Source of the DNA: Streptomyces sp. MJM8645 | GTDB lineage: Bacteria; Actinomycetota; Actinomycetes; Streptomycetales; Streptomycetaceae | Assembly: GCF_001625365.1 (NCBI RefSeq) | Contig: NZ_LJJF01000003.1 | Coordinates: forward strand, 124,001-188,000 | Direction of reading: 5' to 3' | Length of the DNA: 64,000 nt | In this document: positions 51,572 through 59,594 of the stretch, piece by piece | Layout of the letters: the number at the start of each line of letters is the position of its first letter | Position numbering within the stretch: the stretch's first letter is position 1 | The notes under the pieces: generated by a model | The model's input: the letters and a program-made list of their open reading frames with translations, nothing else | The model's database searches: none | Told to the model about the DNA's origin: nothing | Translations under genes and position numbers: made by a program

Positions 51572-51924
51572 CTCGGGTCCGGGAGCTCGTCGGCGTCTGC
51601 GGTGCTGCCGGTGCCGTCGGGGCTTTCGGGGCCGGCGGGGCTTTCGGCGGGGCGCAGGTGGATGGGGTGGGCGTGGATGCCGACGAAGGCGATCGTGCGC
51701 AGCGCGCCGAAGTCGGTCAGCCGGCGGGAGATGAGGGCGGTGGATTCGGGGGCGAACAGGTCGGCGAGGTAGGCGGCGTGGTCGTCGTCGAGGGGAAGGC
51801 GGGCCAGGGCGGTGCGCACGGCCGCCAGGGCGTCGGCGAGCCGGGTGAAGGTGGCGGTCTCGGTGACGCCGGCGATCTCGACGGTGACCGGGTGCGGGTA
51901 GTCGCGGGGCGCGATGGTGGTCAC
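51568..51924 (-). CDS. Hypothetical protein coupled to the RsbW-like ATPase
   Basis: A 118-residue protein starting with GTG in a GTGA overlap with the ATPase stop. It has a ubiquitin-like beta start (HPVTVEIAGVTETATFTRLA) and a helical middle (LAAVRTALARLPLDDDHAAYL). Acidic C-terminus. Not recognised; its place suggests a partner of the ATPase. Confidence 0.6.
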   Translation of the reverse strand: MTTIAPRDYPHPVTVEIAGVTETATFTRLADALAAVRTALARLPLDDDHAAYLADLFAPESTALISRRLTDFGALRTIAFVGIHAHPIHLRPAESPAGPESPDGTGSTADADELPDPR

Positions 51925-52361
51925 GCGGCGGCGCCGCTCTGGGGTCCGAGGACCGCCCACACCGCTTTGCCGACCCCGCCCGCGCACGGTCGGCAGCCCC
52001 ATTGGAGGGCGAGTTCGGACACCAGCCACAGCCCCCGCCCGCATTCCTCGTCCCCGTTGACGCGGCGCAGCACGGGCTGGCGGGAGTCGGCGTCGTGGAC
52101 CTCGATCCGCAGGTCGTCGGCCGAGAGGGCGAAGCGCACGAACAGCAGCCGGTCGGACGGGGTGCGGGCGTGCTGGACGGCGTTGGTGACGAGTTCGCCG
52201 AGCACCAACCCGGAGTAGTCGGAGAACAGTTCGCCCCCCTGGTGGTCGGAGAGGAAGTCGCGCAGCAGCCCCCGCGCGGTGGGCACGGACTTCTGGTGGC
52301 GCGACAGCCAGCAGGAGTACTCCCCCGCGACGGGGGGCGGGATCTTCAGCGTTTCGGACAT
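51921..52361 (-). CDS. RsbW/AbaA-like ATP-binding protein
   Basis: A 146-residue GHKL (HATPase_c_2) protein: LVLGELVTNAVQHARTP (N-box), DDLRIEVHDADSRQPV (G1-like) and EECGRGLWLVSELALQWGCR (G2). Anti-sigma-factor-like kinases of this type are common beside XRE/DUF397 genes in Streptomyces. It lies divergent from the XRE gene at 52624. Confidence 0.85.
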   Translation of the reverse strand: MSETLKIPPPVAGEYSCWLSRHQKSVPTARGLLRDFLSDHQGGELFSDYSGLVLGELVTNAVQHARTPSDRLLFVRFALSADDLRIEVHDADSRQPVLRRVNGDEECGRGLWLVSELALQWGCRPCAGGVGKAVWAVLGPQSGAAA

Positions 52362-52623
52362 GGCGACGCCTCCTCGGCGGCGGAGCGGGAAAGCGTGATC
52401 CGGGCACGTGAGGCAAGGCCCGAGGACCGTCGGCGGGCATGGGGATGCCCGGGTGACGATCCATCAAGATCACGCTGTGTCTTTCATGGACTACTCCCTG
52501 TAGCATGCCACTGCGCCAATGCTGTCTGCAACAAGAACGACTGCAACCGTGCAGATTTGCGAGGCGCGTGGCCCCGACGGTCCGTCACGGGGCAGACTGG
52601 GCAGTTCAAGGGAGGAATCGCGC

Positions 52624-53487
52624 ATGACCGACGAACCGAGGCCGACCGTCCGCGGCCGCCGCCTGGGGTCGGAGCTCCGTCGGCTCCGGGAATCAGCGAA
52701 CAGGACCACCGAGGACGCCGCATCCGCGCTCGCATGCTCGCGCGCGAAGATCAGCCGGATAGAGACCGGCGCGGTCGGGATCCGCCGACTGGACCTCGGC
52801 GTCCTGATGGACCTGTACGGCGTCACGGAGCCGAGGGACCGCGATTCCCTTGAGACGCTGGCCCGCGACAGCAAGAAGCGCGGCTGGTGGCACGACCACG
52901 GCGATACGATCCCGCCCGCCTATGTGGACTTCCTCGATCTGGAAGCAGACGCTCGCTACATCCGGAACTGGCAGCCACTGGTCCTGCCAGGCCTGTTGCA
53001 GACCGAGGACTACACCCGCGCTCTGCTTCAGGCCAACCCGGCTGTTGTCCGCCCGGAACGCATCGACCAGTTGGTCAGGCTCCGGATGGAACGCAAGGAG
53101 GTTCTGACCAAGCCCGATCCGGCCCGACTCTGCGCGATCATCTGGGAGCCGGCCCTCCGATGCCCGGTGGGCGGCGCCGATGCACACCGCGCGCAACTGG
53201 GCTACCTCGTCGAAGCGGCGCAACTCCCCAACGTCACCTTGCAAGTGGTTCCGCTCGACATCGGTCCGACCGCTGGCGCCTGCGGGGCATTCGTGATGTA
53301 CGGATTCACTGGCTCCCCTACCTCGGGAGCAGTGTTTCTGGAGAATCTGACGAGCAGCCATTACCTGGAACGAGAGGCAGAACTCGACGGCTACGGGCTC
53401 GTCTTCGAGGACCTGCGATCGTCAGCCCTGAACCCCGCCCAGTCGCTGGATATGATCACCGCAATCGCGGCAGAGACAGCGAGTTAA
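52624..53487 (+). CDS. XRE-family regulator with DUF5753 domain, third locus
   Basis: A 287-residue protein: helix-turn-helix (LGSELRRLRESANRTTEDAA, then ASALACSRAKISRIETGAVG) and DUF5753 (YIRNWQPLVLPGLLQTEDYT, LPNVTLQVVPLDIG, GAFVMYGF). More distant from copies 1 and 2 than those are from each other. ATG at 52624 after GGAGGAATC. Paired with two DUF397 genes and divergent from the ATPase operon. Confidence 0.85.
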   Translation: MTDEPRPTVRGRRLGSELRRLRESANRTTEDAASALACSRAKISRIETGAVGIRRLDLGVLMDLYGVTEPRDRDSLETLARDSKKRGWWHDHGDTIPPAYVDFLDLEADARYIRNWQPLVLPGLLQTEDYTRALLQANPAVVRPERIDQLVRLRMERKEVLTKPDPARLCAIIWEPALRCPVGGADAHRAQLGYLVEAAQLPNVTLQVVPLDIGPTAGACGAFVMYGFTGSPTSGAVFLENLTSSHYLEREAELDGYGLVFEDLRSSALNPAQSLDMITAIAAETAS

Positions 53488-53511
53488 GAGATCAGACAAG
53501 AGGGTGAGCGC

Positions 53512-53721
53512 ATGACCAAGCCGAAGATCTCCGCTCGGGGCTGGTACAAGAGCAGCTACAGCGCACAGGCGAACGAGTGCGTCGAGGCGGGGAACGTCGT
53601 CGCTGGCGGCATGGCCGTCCGCGACTCGAAGGACCCCAGCGGCCCGGCCTTGGTCTTCCCGGCCGACGCCTGGTCCGCTTTCCTCACCGGGGTCAAGGCC
53701 GGCGACTTCCCCACGGCCTGA
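53512..53721 (+). CDS. DUF397 small protein, third locus, first
   Basis: A 69-residue DUF397 protein (GWYKSSYSAQANECVEAGNV, MAVRDSKDPSGPALVF, WSAFLTGVKAGDFPTA), starting 25 bases after the XRE stop with GAGGGTGAGCGC as ribosome site. The likely partner of the XRE protein. Confidence 0.85.
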   Translation: MTKPKISARGWYKSSYSAQANECVEAGNVVAGGMAVRDSKDPSGPALVFPADAWSAFLTGVKAGDFPTA

Positions 53722-53737
53722 CCCGCCAGCCACCCCC

Positions 53738-53771
53738 GTCACAGCCCCGGCCGCACGGCCGGGGCTGTGAC
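53738..53771 (+). terminator. Hairpin terminator between two DUF397 genes
   Basis: A perfect 15-bp stem (53738-53752 with 53757-53771) and 4-base loop. It separates the first DUF397 gene from the second, whose start codon follows by six bases, so the second may need read-through or its own promoter. Confidence 0.8.
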
Positions 53772-53776
53772 GTACC

Positions 53777-54037
53777 GTGAGCGCGAAGGAACCCGTCCGG
53801 CAGCAACGCAACCCAGCTTGCGGAGGATCGTCCGCGACCAACACCGCCCAGAACCCCGCCTCCTGGCGCAAGAGCAGCTACAGCGCCGACCAGGGAAACT
53901 GCATCGAGGTCGACGACGCAAACCCCGGCCGCGTCCGCGACTCCAAGGACCCCGACGGGCCCGTGCTTGCTTTCTCCTCCGACGCCTGGTCCGCCTTCGT
54001 CACCGGAATCAAGGCCGGCGACTTCCCCACGGCCTGA
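53777..54037 (+). CDS. DUF397 small protein, third locus, second
   Basis: An 86-residue DUF397 protein with a longer N-terminus (ASWRKSSYSADQGNCIEVDD, GRVRDSKDPDGPVLAF, WSAFVTGIKAGDFPTA). The C-terminus is nearly identical to that of the gene before, indicating tandem duplication. GTG start at 53777; a shorter product from a later start cannot be excluded. Confidence 0.75.
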   Translation: MSAKEPVRQQRNPACGGSSATNTAQNPASWRKSSYSADQGNCIEVDDANPGRVRDSKDPDGPVLAFSSDAWSAFVTGIKAGDFPTA

Positions 54038-54057
54038 CCCCCAGCATCTACGTACCG

Positions 54058-54150
54058 TGAGCGACAAGGACCCGTCCCAGCGGATCCACCAGGCCTCTGA
54101 GCGGGAGCCGAACCCAGCAGAGTGGCGGGCTGCAGCAAACCGCTGTTCCG
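54058..54150 (+). pseudogene. Truncated DUF397-like gene start
   Basis: After a copy of GTACCGTGAGCG, which also precedes the 53777 gene, a GTG opens VSDKDPSQRIHQASEREPNP and AEWRAAANRCS, like the beginning of DUF397 genes. The expected KSSYS core is lost and the sequence runs into palindromic element copy 4. I infer a third tandem copy cut at this element. Confidence 0.4.
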
Positions 54151-54154
54151 CACA

Positions 54155-54177
54155 GGAAGTCGGACCGGCCGACTTCC
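54155..54177. repeat. Palindromic element, copy 4 (short)
   Basis: GGAAGTCGG and CCGACTTCC, a perfect 9-bp inverted repeat with loop ACCGG. Outer bases differ from other copies. It lies at the broken DUF397 remnant, next to the convergent gene stop at 54185. Confidence 0.75.
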
Positions 54178-54184
54178 CGCGCTT

Positions 54185-54616
54185 TCAGTCCGCCTTCGCC
54201 GCCCTGCGGCCCTTGGGGACCCTGGGGACCCTGGGCCGACGGCCGGCCGCAACCGGCAGCCCTCCCGCCTCCTGCGGGGTGCGGGGCACCGCTTCCCCGC
54301 CGTGCTCGCCGATGGCGGCGGTCAGGCTCCGGCGACAGTCCTCCGCCTGCGCCCGGGACTTGAAACCGAGCAGGAGGCTGCGCGGCTGCGGCCCGCCGAC
54401 CTCGACGCTCAGCCGGTAGCGAGGCGTCCCGCGCACCCACCACACCGCCTCGACCAGCAGGATCACCACACCGAACAGAACGGCGAGCACGAGAAAGACC
54501 GGAAAGCCGTCGGAATAGGCCGCGCCGCCGTCCGGCGGAAGGCCGTGGACAGGTCCGTACAGCCGCAGCACCACGGGGATGCCGTCCGGCCCGACGACCC
54601 GCCCCGCCGGCCCCAT
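54185..54616 (-). CDS. Single-pass membrane protein, hypothetical
   Basis: A 143-residue protein with one strong membrane helix (GFPVFLVLAVLFGVVILLVE) and a cytosolic C-terminus (RYRLSVEVGGPQPRSLLLGF, KSRAQAEDCRRSLTAAIGEH). The ATG at 54616 is my choice; the frame is open further upstream but that part is low complexity. Function unknown. Copy 4 and copy 5 of the palindrome flank it. Confidence 0.6.
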   Translation of the reverse strand: MGPAGRVVGPDGIPVVLRLYGPVHGLPPDGGAAYSDGFPVFLVLAVLFGVVILLVEAVWWVRGTPRYRLSVEVGGPQPRSLLLGFKSRAQAEDCRRSLTAAIGEHGGEAVPRTPQEAGGLPVAAGRRPRVPRVPKGRRAAKAD

Positions 54617-54811
54617 CGGTGTACCGAGCCCGCGAGCTCCGACCCGACCAGCCCGCCCGACCCGCACCACGGTGGCCACGACCTCCCTGCGCAGGCGTTG
54701 GAGACCGCCGGCACGGCCAATTCTGTTGTACCGGCGGCCCCTTGCGGGGAGCAACGGGGCCGCAGGAACGATTCGCCCCGAGTCGCGCCCGCCCCCGGCA
54801 ACGGACCCGTC

Positions 54812-54846
54812 GGCGTGGGAAGTCGGACCGGCCGACTTCCCACGCC
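54812..54846. repeat. Palindromic element, copy 5
   Basis: The longest copy: a perfect 15-bp inverted repeat (54812-54826 with 54832-54846) with loop ACCGG, which is identical to that of copy 4. Confidence 0.85.
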
Positions 54847-54876
54847 ACACCCGCACCCGCACCCATAATCGCGTTT

Positions 54877-54904
54877 GACTATGACCTGTAGTCGTGTTCG
54901 ACTA
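54877..54904. promoter_or_regulatory. Putative PadR operator
   Basis: Overlapping inverted repeats: GACTA-N7-TAGTC (54877-54893) and TAGTCG-N4-CGACTA (54889-54904), sharing the middle TAGTC. They lie in an AT-rich island 6 bases ahead of the PadR GTG. Confidence 0.6.
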
Positions 54905-54909
54905 GCACT

Positions 54910-55503
54910 GTGAGCACTTCGCGACTCTTCGCACTCAGCGCGCTGGCCCGGGGCGGCCCGATGCACGGCTACCAGATCCGCCAGGCGGCCCAGCTCGACC
55001 GCACCGAGCTGTGGACCGACGTCAAGCCCGGATCGCTCTACAGCGTCCTGCACCGGATGGCCGACGACGGCCTGGTCGAGGTGGTGCGCAACGAGAAGGT
55101 CGGCAACCCGCCCGAGCGGACCGTCTACGCGATCACCGACCAGGGCCGCCGGGAGCTCGCCGCCCTGCGCGACGCGGCGCTGCGCAAGGTGCGCCTGCTG
55201 CCCGACCCGGTCGACCTGGCCCTGCAGTACACCGCGGACCTCACGGACGAGGACCTCGCCGGGGCCGTCGCCGCGCGCCGGCGGGCCGTGGCCGACCAGG
55301 TGGCCCTGTTCGAGGAGCAGTTCGAGGCCGCCCGGCCGGACCTGACCGGCCTGGAACCGTGGATCTTCGAGCACTGCCTCGCCCGCCTGAAGGCCGACCT
55401 GGCCTGGCACGACGACCTGCTCGACACCCTGACCAAGAACACCCTGCCGAAGAACACCCTGCCGAAGGACACCCTGCCGAAGGACACCCGGAGGACCCCG
55501 TGA
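54910..55503 (+). CDS. PadR-family regulator
   Basis: A 197-residue PadR protein: FALSALARGGPMHGYQIRQA, DVKPGSLYSVLHRMADDGLV (recognition helix), PPERTVYAITDQGRREL (wing) and a C-terminal helical dimer domain. The end carries five copies of a (K)NTLPK/DTLPK repeat (55432-55495) just before the stop, coded by 15-bp units. GTG start at 54910. Stop overlaps the next start. Confidence 0.85.
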   Translation: MSTSRLFALSALARGGPMHGYQIRQAAQLDRTELWTDVKPGSLYSVLHRMADDGLVEVVRNEKVGNPPERTVYAITDQGRRELAALRDAALRKVRLLPDPVDLALQYTADLTDEDLAGAVAARRRAVADQVALFEEQFEAARPDLTGLEPWIFEHCLARLKADLAWHDDLLDTLTKNTLPKNTLPKDTLPKDTRRTP

Positions 55504-56390
55504 TACTCGTGACCGGCGCGACCGGCACCGTCGGCCGCGCCCTCGTCGGCCACCTGGCCGCCCTCGGCGCCCCCGTGCGCGCCGCCACCCGCCGCCCCGA
55601 GCAGGCCCGCCTGCCAGGCGGCGTGGACGTCGTCGGCGCCGACCTCGGCGAGCCGGACAGCCTGGCCGCCGCCCTGCGGGGCGTGCGCAAGGTGTTCCTG
55701 CTCTCCGACGGCCCCGACATCCCGCGCCACGACGCCAACCTCGCCGCCGCGGCCGCCCGCGCCGGCGCCGAGGCCGTCGTCAAGCTGTCCTCCGGCCGGG
55801 CCGCCGACCCGGACGCGGACGACCCCGTCGCCCGCTGGCACCGCGCGGGCGAACAGGCCGTCCAGGACAGCGGCCTGGCATGGACGTTCCTGCGCCCGAT
55901 GGGCTTCATGTCCAACACCCTCGCCTGGGCCGGAGCGATCCGCGCGACCCGCACCGTCCGGGCCCCGTTCGCCGCCGGCCGGGTCTCCGTCATCGACCCC
56001 GCCGACATCGCCGCGGCCGCCGCCCACGCCCTGACCCGGCCCGGACACGACGGCCGGGCCCACCTGCTGACCGGCCCCCAGGCCCTCACCCCCGGCGAGA
56101 TGACCACGACGCTCGCCGAAGTCCTGGGCACCCCACTGGACTTCACCGAGATCCCACCCCCCGCCGCCCGCCAGGCACTCCTGGACCACGGCCTGCGCCC
56201 GGAGACCGCCGACGCGGTCATGGCACTGCGCGCCGCCTCCCTCGAACCGTTCGCCGCGACCGTCACGCCCGCGGTCCAGCAGCTCACCGGCCGCGCGGCG
56301 ACACCGTTCCGGGCCTGGGCCGAACGCCACCGCAAGGAGTTCACCAGGGAACCCGGCGAGGAGCCCGGCGAGGGGCCCGGCCGTGGCTGA
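55500..56390 (+). CDS. NmrA-like NAD(P)-binding protein
   Basis: A 296-residue atypical SDR: ILVTGATGTVGRALVGHLAA, then RAATRRPEQARLPGGVDVVG and TFLRPMGFMSNTLAWAGAIR. The fold is of the NmrA/HSCARG and azoreductase-like sensor group. It may bind NADPH as a sensor or reduce quinones. The GTG overlaps the PadR stop (GTGA) and the product overlaps the cupin gene by 8 bases, so the three form an operon. Confidence 0.8.
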   Translation: MILVTGATGTVGRALVGHLAALGAPVRAATRRPEQARLPGGVDVVGADLGEPDSLAAALRGVRKVFLLSDGPDIPRHDANLAAAAARAGAEAVVKLSSGRAADPDADDPVARWHRAGEQAVQDSGLAWTFLRPMGFMSNTLAWAGAIRATRTVRAPFAAGRVSVIDPADIAAAAAHALTRPGHDGRAHLLTGPQALTPGEMTTTLAEVLGTPLDFTEIPPPAARQALLDHGLRPETADAVMALRAASLEPFAATVTPAVQQLTGRAATPFRAWAERHRKEFTREPGEEPGEGPGRG

Positions 56391-56874
56391 CCCCCACCGC
56401 GAACCCGTCGCCCTGGCCCCCGGACACGGCGGGCGCCACCACGTGCCGGGCAGCCCGTACGTCGTCAAACTCGCGGGCGCCCAGAGCGGCGGATCGATCG
56501 CCGTCCTGGAGTCCACCTTCGAACCCGGCCAGGGCGCACCGCTGCACCTGCACCGCGGCCACGACGAGACGTTCTACGTCGTCAGCGGCGCGTTCCGCCT
56601 GCGGTGCGACGAGCACACCACCGAGGCGGGCCCCGGCGGCTTCCTGCACGTCCCGCGCACCCACCCGCACTCCTTCACCGCGATCGGCGACACCCCCGCC
56701 ACGATCCTGGTGACGCTGACCCCGGCCGGCTTCGAGGAGTTCTTCATCGAGGCCGCCGCCCTCGCCGCCGGCGGCCGCCCCGACCGCCGGACGATGCAGA
56801 CCCTCCTGGCCCGCTACGACCAGGAACTGGTCCCCGACGCACCGCAGGACCACCACAGACGAGAAGGCCGCTGA
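56383..56874 (+). CDS. Cupin-domain protein
   Basis: A 163-residue protein with one cupin barrel: PGQGAPLHLHRGHDETFYVV (motif 1, His-x-His and Glu) and RTHPHSFTAIGD (motif 2 His). Quercetinase- or isomerase-like small cupin with a probable metal. The third gene of the PadR operon. GTG start at 56383. Confidence 0.8.
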   Translation: MADPHREPVALAPGHGGRHHVPGSPYVVKLAGAQSGGSIAVLESTFEPGQGAPLHLHRGHDETFYVVSGAFRLRCDEHTTEAGPGGFLHVPRTHPHSFTAIGDTPATILVTLTPAGFEEFFIEAAALAAGGRPDRRTMQTLLARYDQELVPDAPQDHHRREGR

Positions 56875-56913
56875 GGACGGCGCAGCGGGCGCCGGGCCGG
56901 ACGGGCGGCCGCG

Positions 56914-57801
56914 CTACCGGTAGGTGCGCAGCACGTCGAGGAGGTCGCCGGTGTGGCCGTCGCGTGCGCCGAAGTGGGCGGCGCAGCTGAGCTGTTCGCG
57001 CAGGTGGAGCAGTCGCATGCGGTGCTGCCAGCCGTCGGTGAGGGGGTGGTGTTCGCGGTAGGCGTCGAAGAAGCGGGCGGGGACGCCGCCGGTGCAGAAC
57101 ATCATGCTCAGGTCCGTCTCCGCCCATGTCCAGCACACCGCCGGGTCGATGAACGCCGGTGCCGCGTGCGGGCGGGCGAGGATGTTGGCGTGCCACAGGT
57201 CGCCGTGGGTGAGGACGGGCGGTGCGGCGGGGAGGAGTTGGGGCAGCCGGTTGCAGATGCGTTCCAGGTCGGCGCGGCCCCGGGGTCCGAGTGCCTGGCG
57301 TGCCAGGGGTTCGTCGAGGTAGCGCAGCAGGCGGTGGCGGGCGAAGAACTCGTGTCCGTCCTGGGTCCAGGGGTTGCGCTGTGCCAGGCGGCCGAGCCAG
57401 CCGTCCTCGGCCCAGCCGAAGCGCTGTCCGGTGGTGGTGTGCAGGCCGGCCAGCGCGTGTGCGGCGCGTTCCCAGAAGGCGGTGTCGTGCGCGGGCGGCT
57501 GTTCGAGGGCTTCCAGGACCAGGCCGTCCGGGTGCAGGGCCGGCACCCGCGGGGTCGGCAGGGCGCCGTGGGTGCGCAGGGCTTGCAGGCCCCGGGCCTC
57601 TTTCGCGTACGCGTCGGGGGCCAGTGCCGGGGTGGATTTCACCACCATGCGTCCGCCGTCGGCCAGGGTGACCAGCCAGACGGTGTTCGCGGCGCCGCCG
57701 GCCAGGCGCACCGCGTGCGCCGGCGGGCCGGGGAGCAGGTGCGGCGGCGGACCGTCCTGTCCGGCGGCCGCCTCATCGATGTTCTGTGCAAGATCTTCCA
57801 T
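56914..57801 (-). CDS. Fructosamine-kinase-like protein
   Basis: A 295-residue kinase of the fructosamine/ketosamine-3-kinase family: GGAANTVWLVTLADGGRMVV, then AYAKEARGLQALRTHGALPT, catalytic loop VLTHGDLWHANILAR and metal loop FIDPAVCWTWAETDLSMM. It would phosphorylate glycated amines for repair. The ATG at 57801 starts MEDLAQNID. Confidence 0.85.
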   Translation of the reverse strand: MEDLAQNIDEAAAGQDGPPPHLLPGPPAHAVRLAGGAANTVWLVTLADGGRMVVKSTPALAPDAYAKEARGLQALRTHGALPTPRVPALHPDGLVLEALEQPPAHDTAFWERAAHALAGLHTTTGQRFGWAEDGWLGRLAQRNPWTQDGHEFFARHRLLRYLDEPLARQALGPRGRADLERICNRLPQLLPAAPPVLTHGDLWHANILARPHAAPAFIDPAVCWTWAETDLSMMFCTGGVPARFFDAYREHHPLTDGWQHRMRLLHLREQLSCAAHFGARDGHTGDLLDVLRTYR

Positions 57802-57919
57802 GGCGGGCCCCTTCCCCGCGCCCGGCGCCACCGACTCCGGCTGGCACCGGATTTCGCCGCCCCAGGGGCAGCGGCAGGGCCCGCGCCAGGCCTGCCGGGG
57901 GCGCGGTACAGTCCGTTTC

Positions 57920-58483
57920 ATGAACGAGAACGTGCGCGCCCCGTTTGGGAACTTCACCCTCGTCCGCGCGGCGATCGAGGTCTGCGACGACCTCGCCGCC
58001 CCCGTCACCGACGCCTTGACGAACGCGGACGCGCACGGGTGGGCCGGATCCGTGCTGTACGTGGACACCGACCCCGACAAGGCGGACACCGCGGTGTTCT
58101 GCCAGGCCTACGACGTGCCGTTGGAGCTCTCCGCGAACTGCGTGGTGGTCGCCGCCAAACGCGGCGGCGACGTCACCCTGGCCGCCTGCCTGGTGCGCGC
58201 CGACACCCGCCTGGACGTCAACACCGCCGTGCGCAGGCACCTGGGCGCGCGCAAGGCCTCCTTCGCGCCGGTGGACGTCGCCGTCGCCGCCACCGGCATG
58301 GAGTACGGCGGCATCACCGCCGTCGGCCTGCCGGGCGGCTGGCCGCTGCTGGTCGACGAGGCGGTGGCCGCCGCCCCGCACGTGCTCATCGGCAGCGGGC
58401 GGCGGCGGGGCAAGCTGATCCTCCCCGGCTGGGCGGCGGCCCGGCTGCCCGGCGCCGAGGTCCTCCCCGGCCTGGCCGCCTGA
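57920..58483 (+). CDS. YbaK/EbsC-type aminoacyl-tRNA deacylase
   Basis: A 187-residue protein of the YbaK/ProRS-editing family: CVVVAAKRGGDVTLAACLVR, then DTRLDVNTAVRRHLGARKAS, and ATGMEYGGITAVGLPGG. It hydrolyses mischarged aminoacyl-tRNA such as Ala- or Cys-tRNAPro. Divergent from the fructosamine-kinase gene. ATG at 57920. Confidence 0.85.
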   Translation: MNENVRAPFGNFTLVRAAIEVCDDLAAPVTDALTNADAHGWAGSVLYVDTDPDKADTAVFCQAYDVPLELSANCVVVAAKRGGDVTLAACLVRADTRLDVNTAVRRHLGARKASFAPVDVAVAATGMEYGGITAVGLPGGWPLLVDEAVAAAPHVLIGSGRRRGKLILPGWAAARLPGAEVLPGLAA

Positions 58484-58681
58484 GCCCGGCGGTGGCGGGA
58501 CCGGCTCGGGCGACGGCCCGCCGGCCTGGGGCCGAGGCGTGCGCGTCCGCGTCCGTGTCCGTGTCCGTGTCCGTGTCCGGGAAAGGGCGTCACCCCCGCG
58601 TGGCCTGACTGAACGTCAAACTCGCGCGAGTCCGACCTTGTCGGGTCGGACGGTGGGGTCTCGGCGGAACATGATCAAGGG

Positions 58682-59353
58682 GTGGACATGCGAGACCTCG
58701 GCGGGAAGGTCGCGCTGGTCACCGGCACCAGCCGGGGCATCGGGCGGGGCATCGCCGAACGCCCGGCCCGGGACGGCGCCCTGGCCGCCGTGCACTACGG
58801 CAGCAACGAGGCGGCGGCGAAGGAGAGCGCCACGGCCATCGCCGGGGCCGGCGGCCGGGCGTTCACCGTGGACGCCGAACTGGGCGTTCCCGGCGACGTG
58901 GACACCCTCATGGCCGGGCCGGCGGCCGGGCTGCGCGCGCACGGGGAAGCGGCGATCGACATCCTGGTCCACAACGCCGGGTTCAACCTCATGGGGCGCC
59001 CGATCGAGGTCCTCACCCCCGAGGAGTTCGACGAGATGGTCGCGGTCAACGTCAAGGCGCCGCTCTTCCTCACCCAGCGGGTGCTGCCACGGCTGCGCGA
59101 CAGCGGCCGGATCATCAACATCTCCTCCCGCAACATCACCGTCAACTCCGTCGTCGCCGGACTCACCCGCACCGACATGACCGCCGACGTGCTGGCCGAC
59201 CCGGCGAACCTGGAACGCAACCCCGCCCTGACCGCCCTCGGCCGGATCGGCCAGGTACCGGACATCGCCGACGCGGTCGCCTTCCTCGCCTCCGACGACG
59301 CCCGCTGGACCACCGACACCAAGATCGACGTCACCGGCGGCGTCAACCTGTAG
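58682..59353 (+). pseudogene. SDR with in-frame loss of the catalytic Tyr-Lys segment
   Basis: A 223-residue product. N-terminal TGTSRGIGRGIAERPARDGA, HNAG and C-terminal DDARWTTDTKIDVTGG are SDR. Between strand 5 (RIINISSR) and NITVNSVVAGLTRTDM, about 27 residues including the YxxxK motif and its helix are gone without a frame break, so Ser is joined straight to the ITVN strand. It is likely inactive. A Pro in the cofactor helix (AERPARDG for the usual ERLARDG) also argues for decay. Confidence 0.7.
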
Positions 59354-59594
59354 CGGCCCCAGCCGGTGGCCGCACCGCGCGCAGGCCGTACCCGGGCCCG
59401 GGCGACCCGCCGCCCCGGGCAGCCGCGGGGCTGCCCCGGCGGGCGGGACGGCGGGCGGGCGGGACGGGCCTCTCGGCACAGCGGACACCTGTGCCGCGGA
59501 CGCCGTCAACGCCTCGCGCACCACCGCCGGTTCGCCCAGCGGCGCACCGGCGGCACACGGCCGGAGCGCCGGAGCGCCCGGACCCCGCGCGGCA

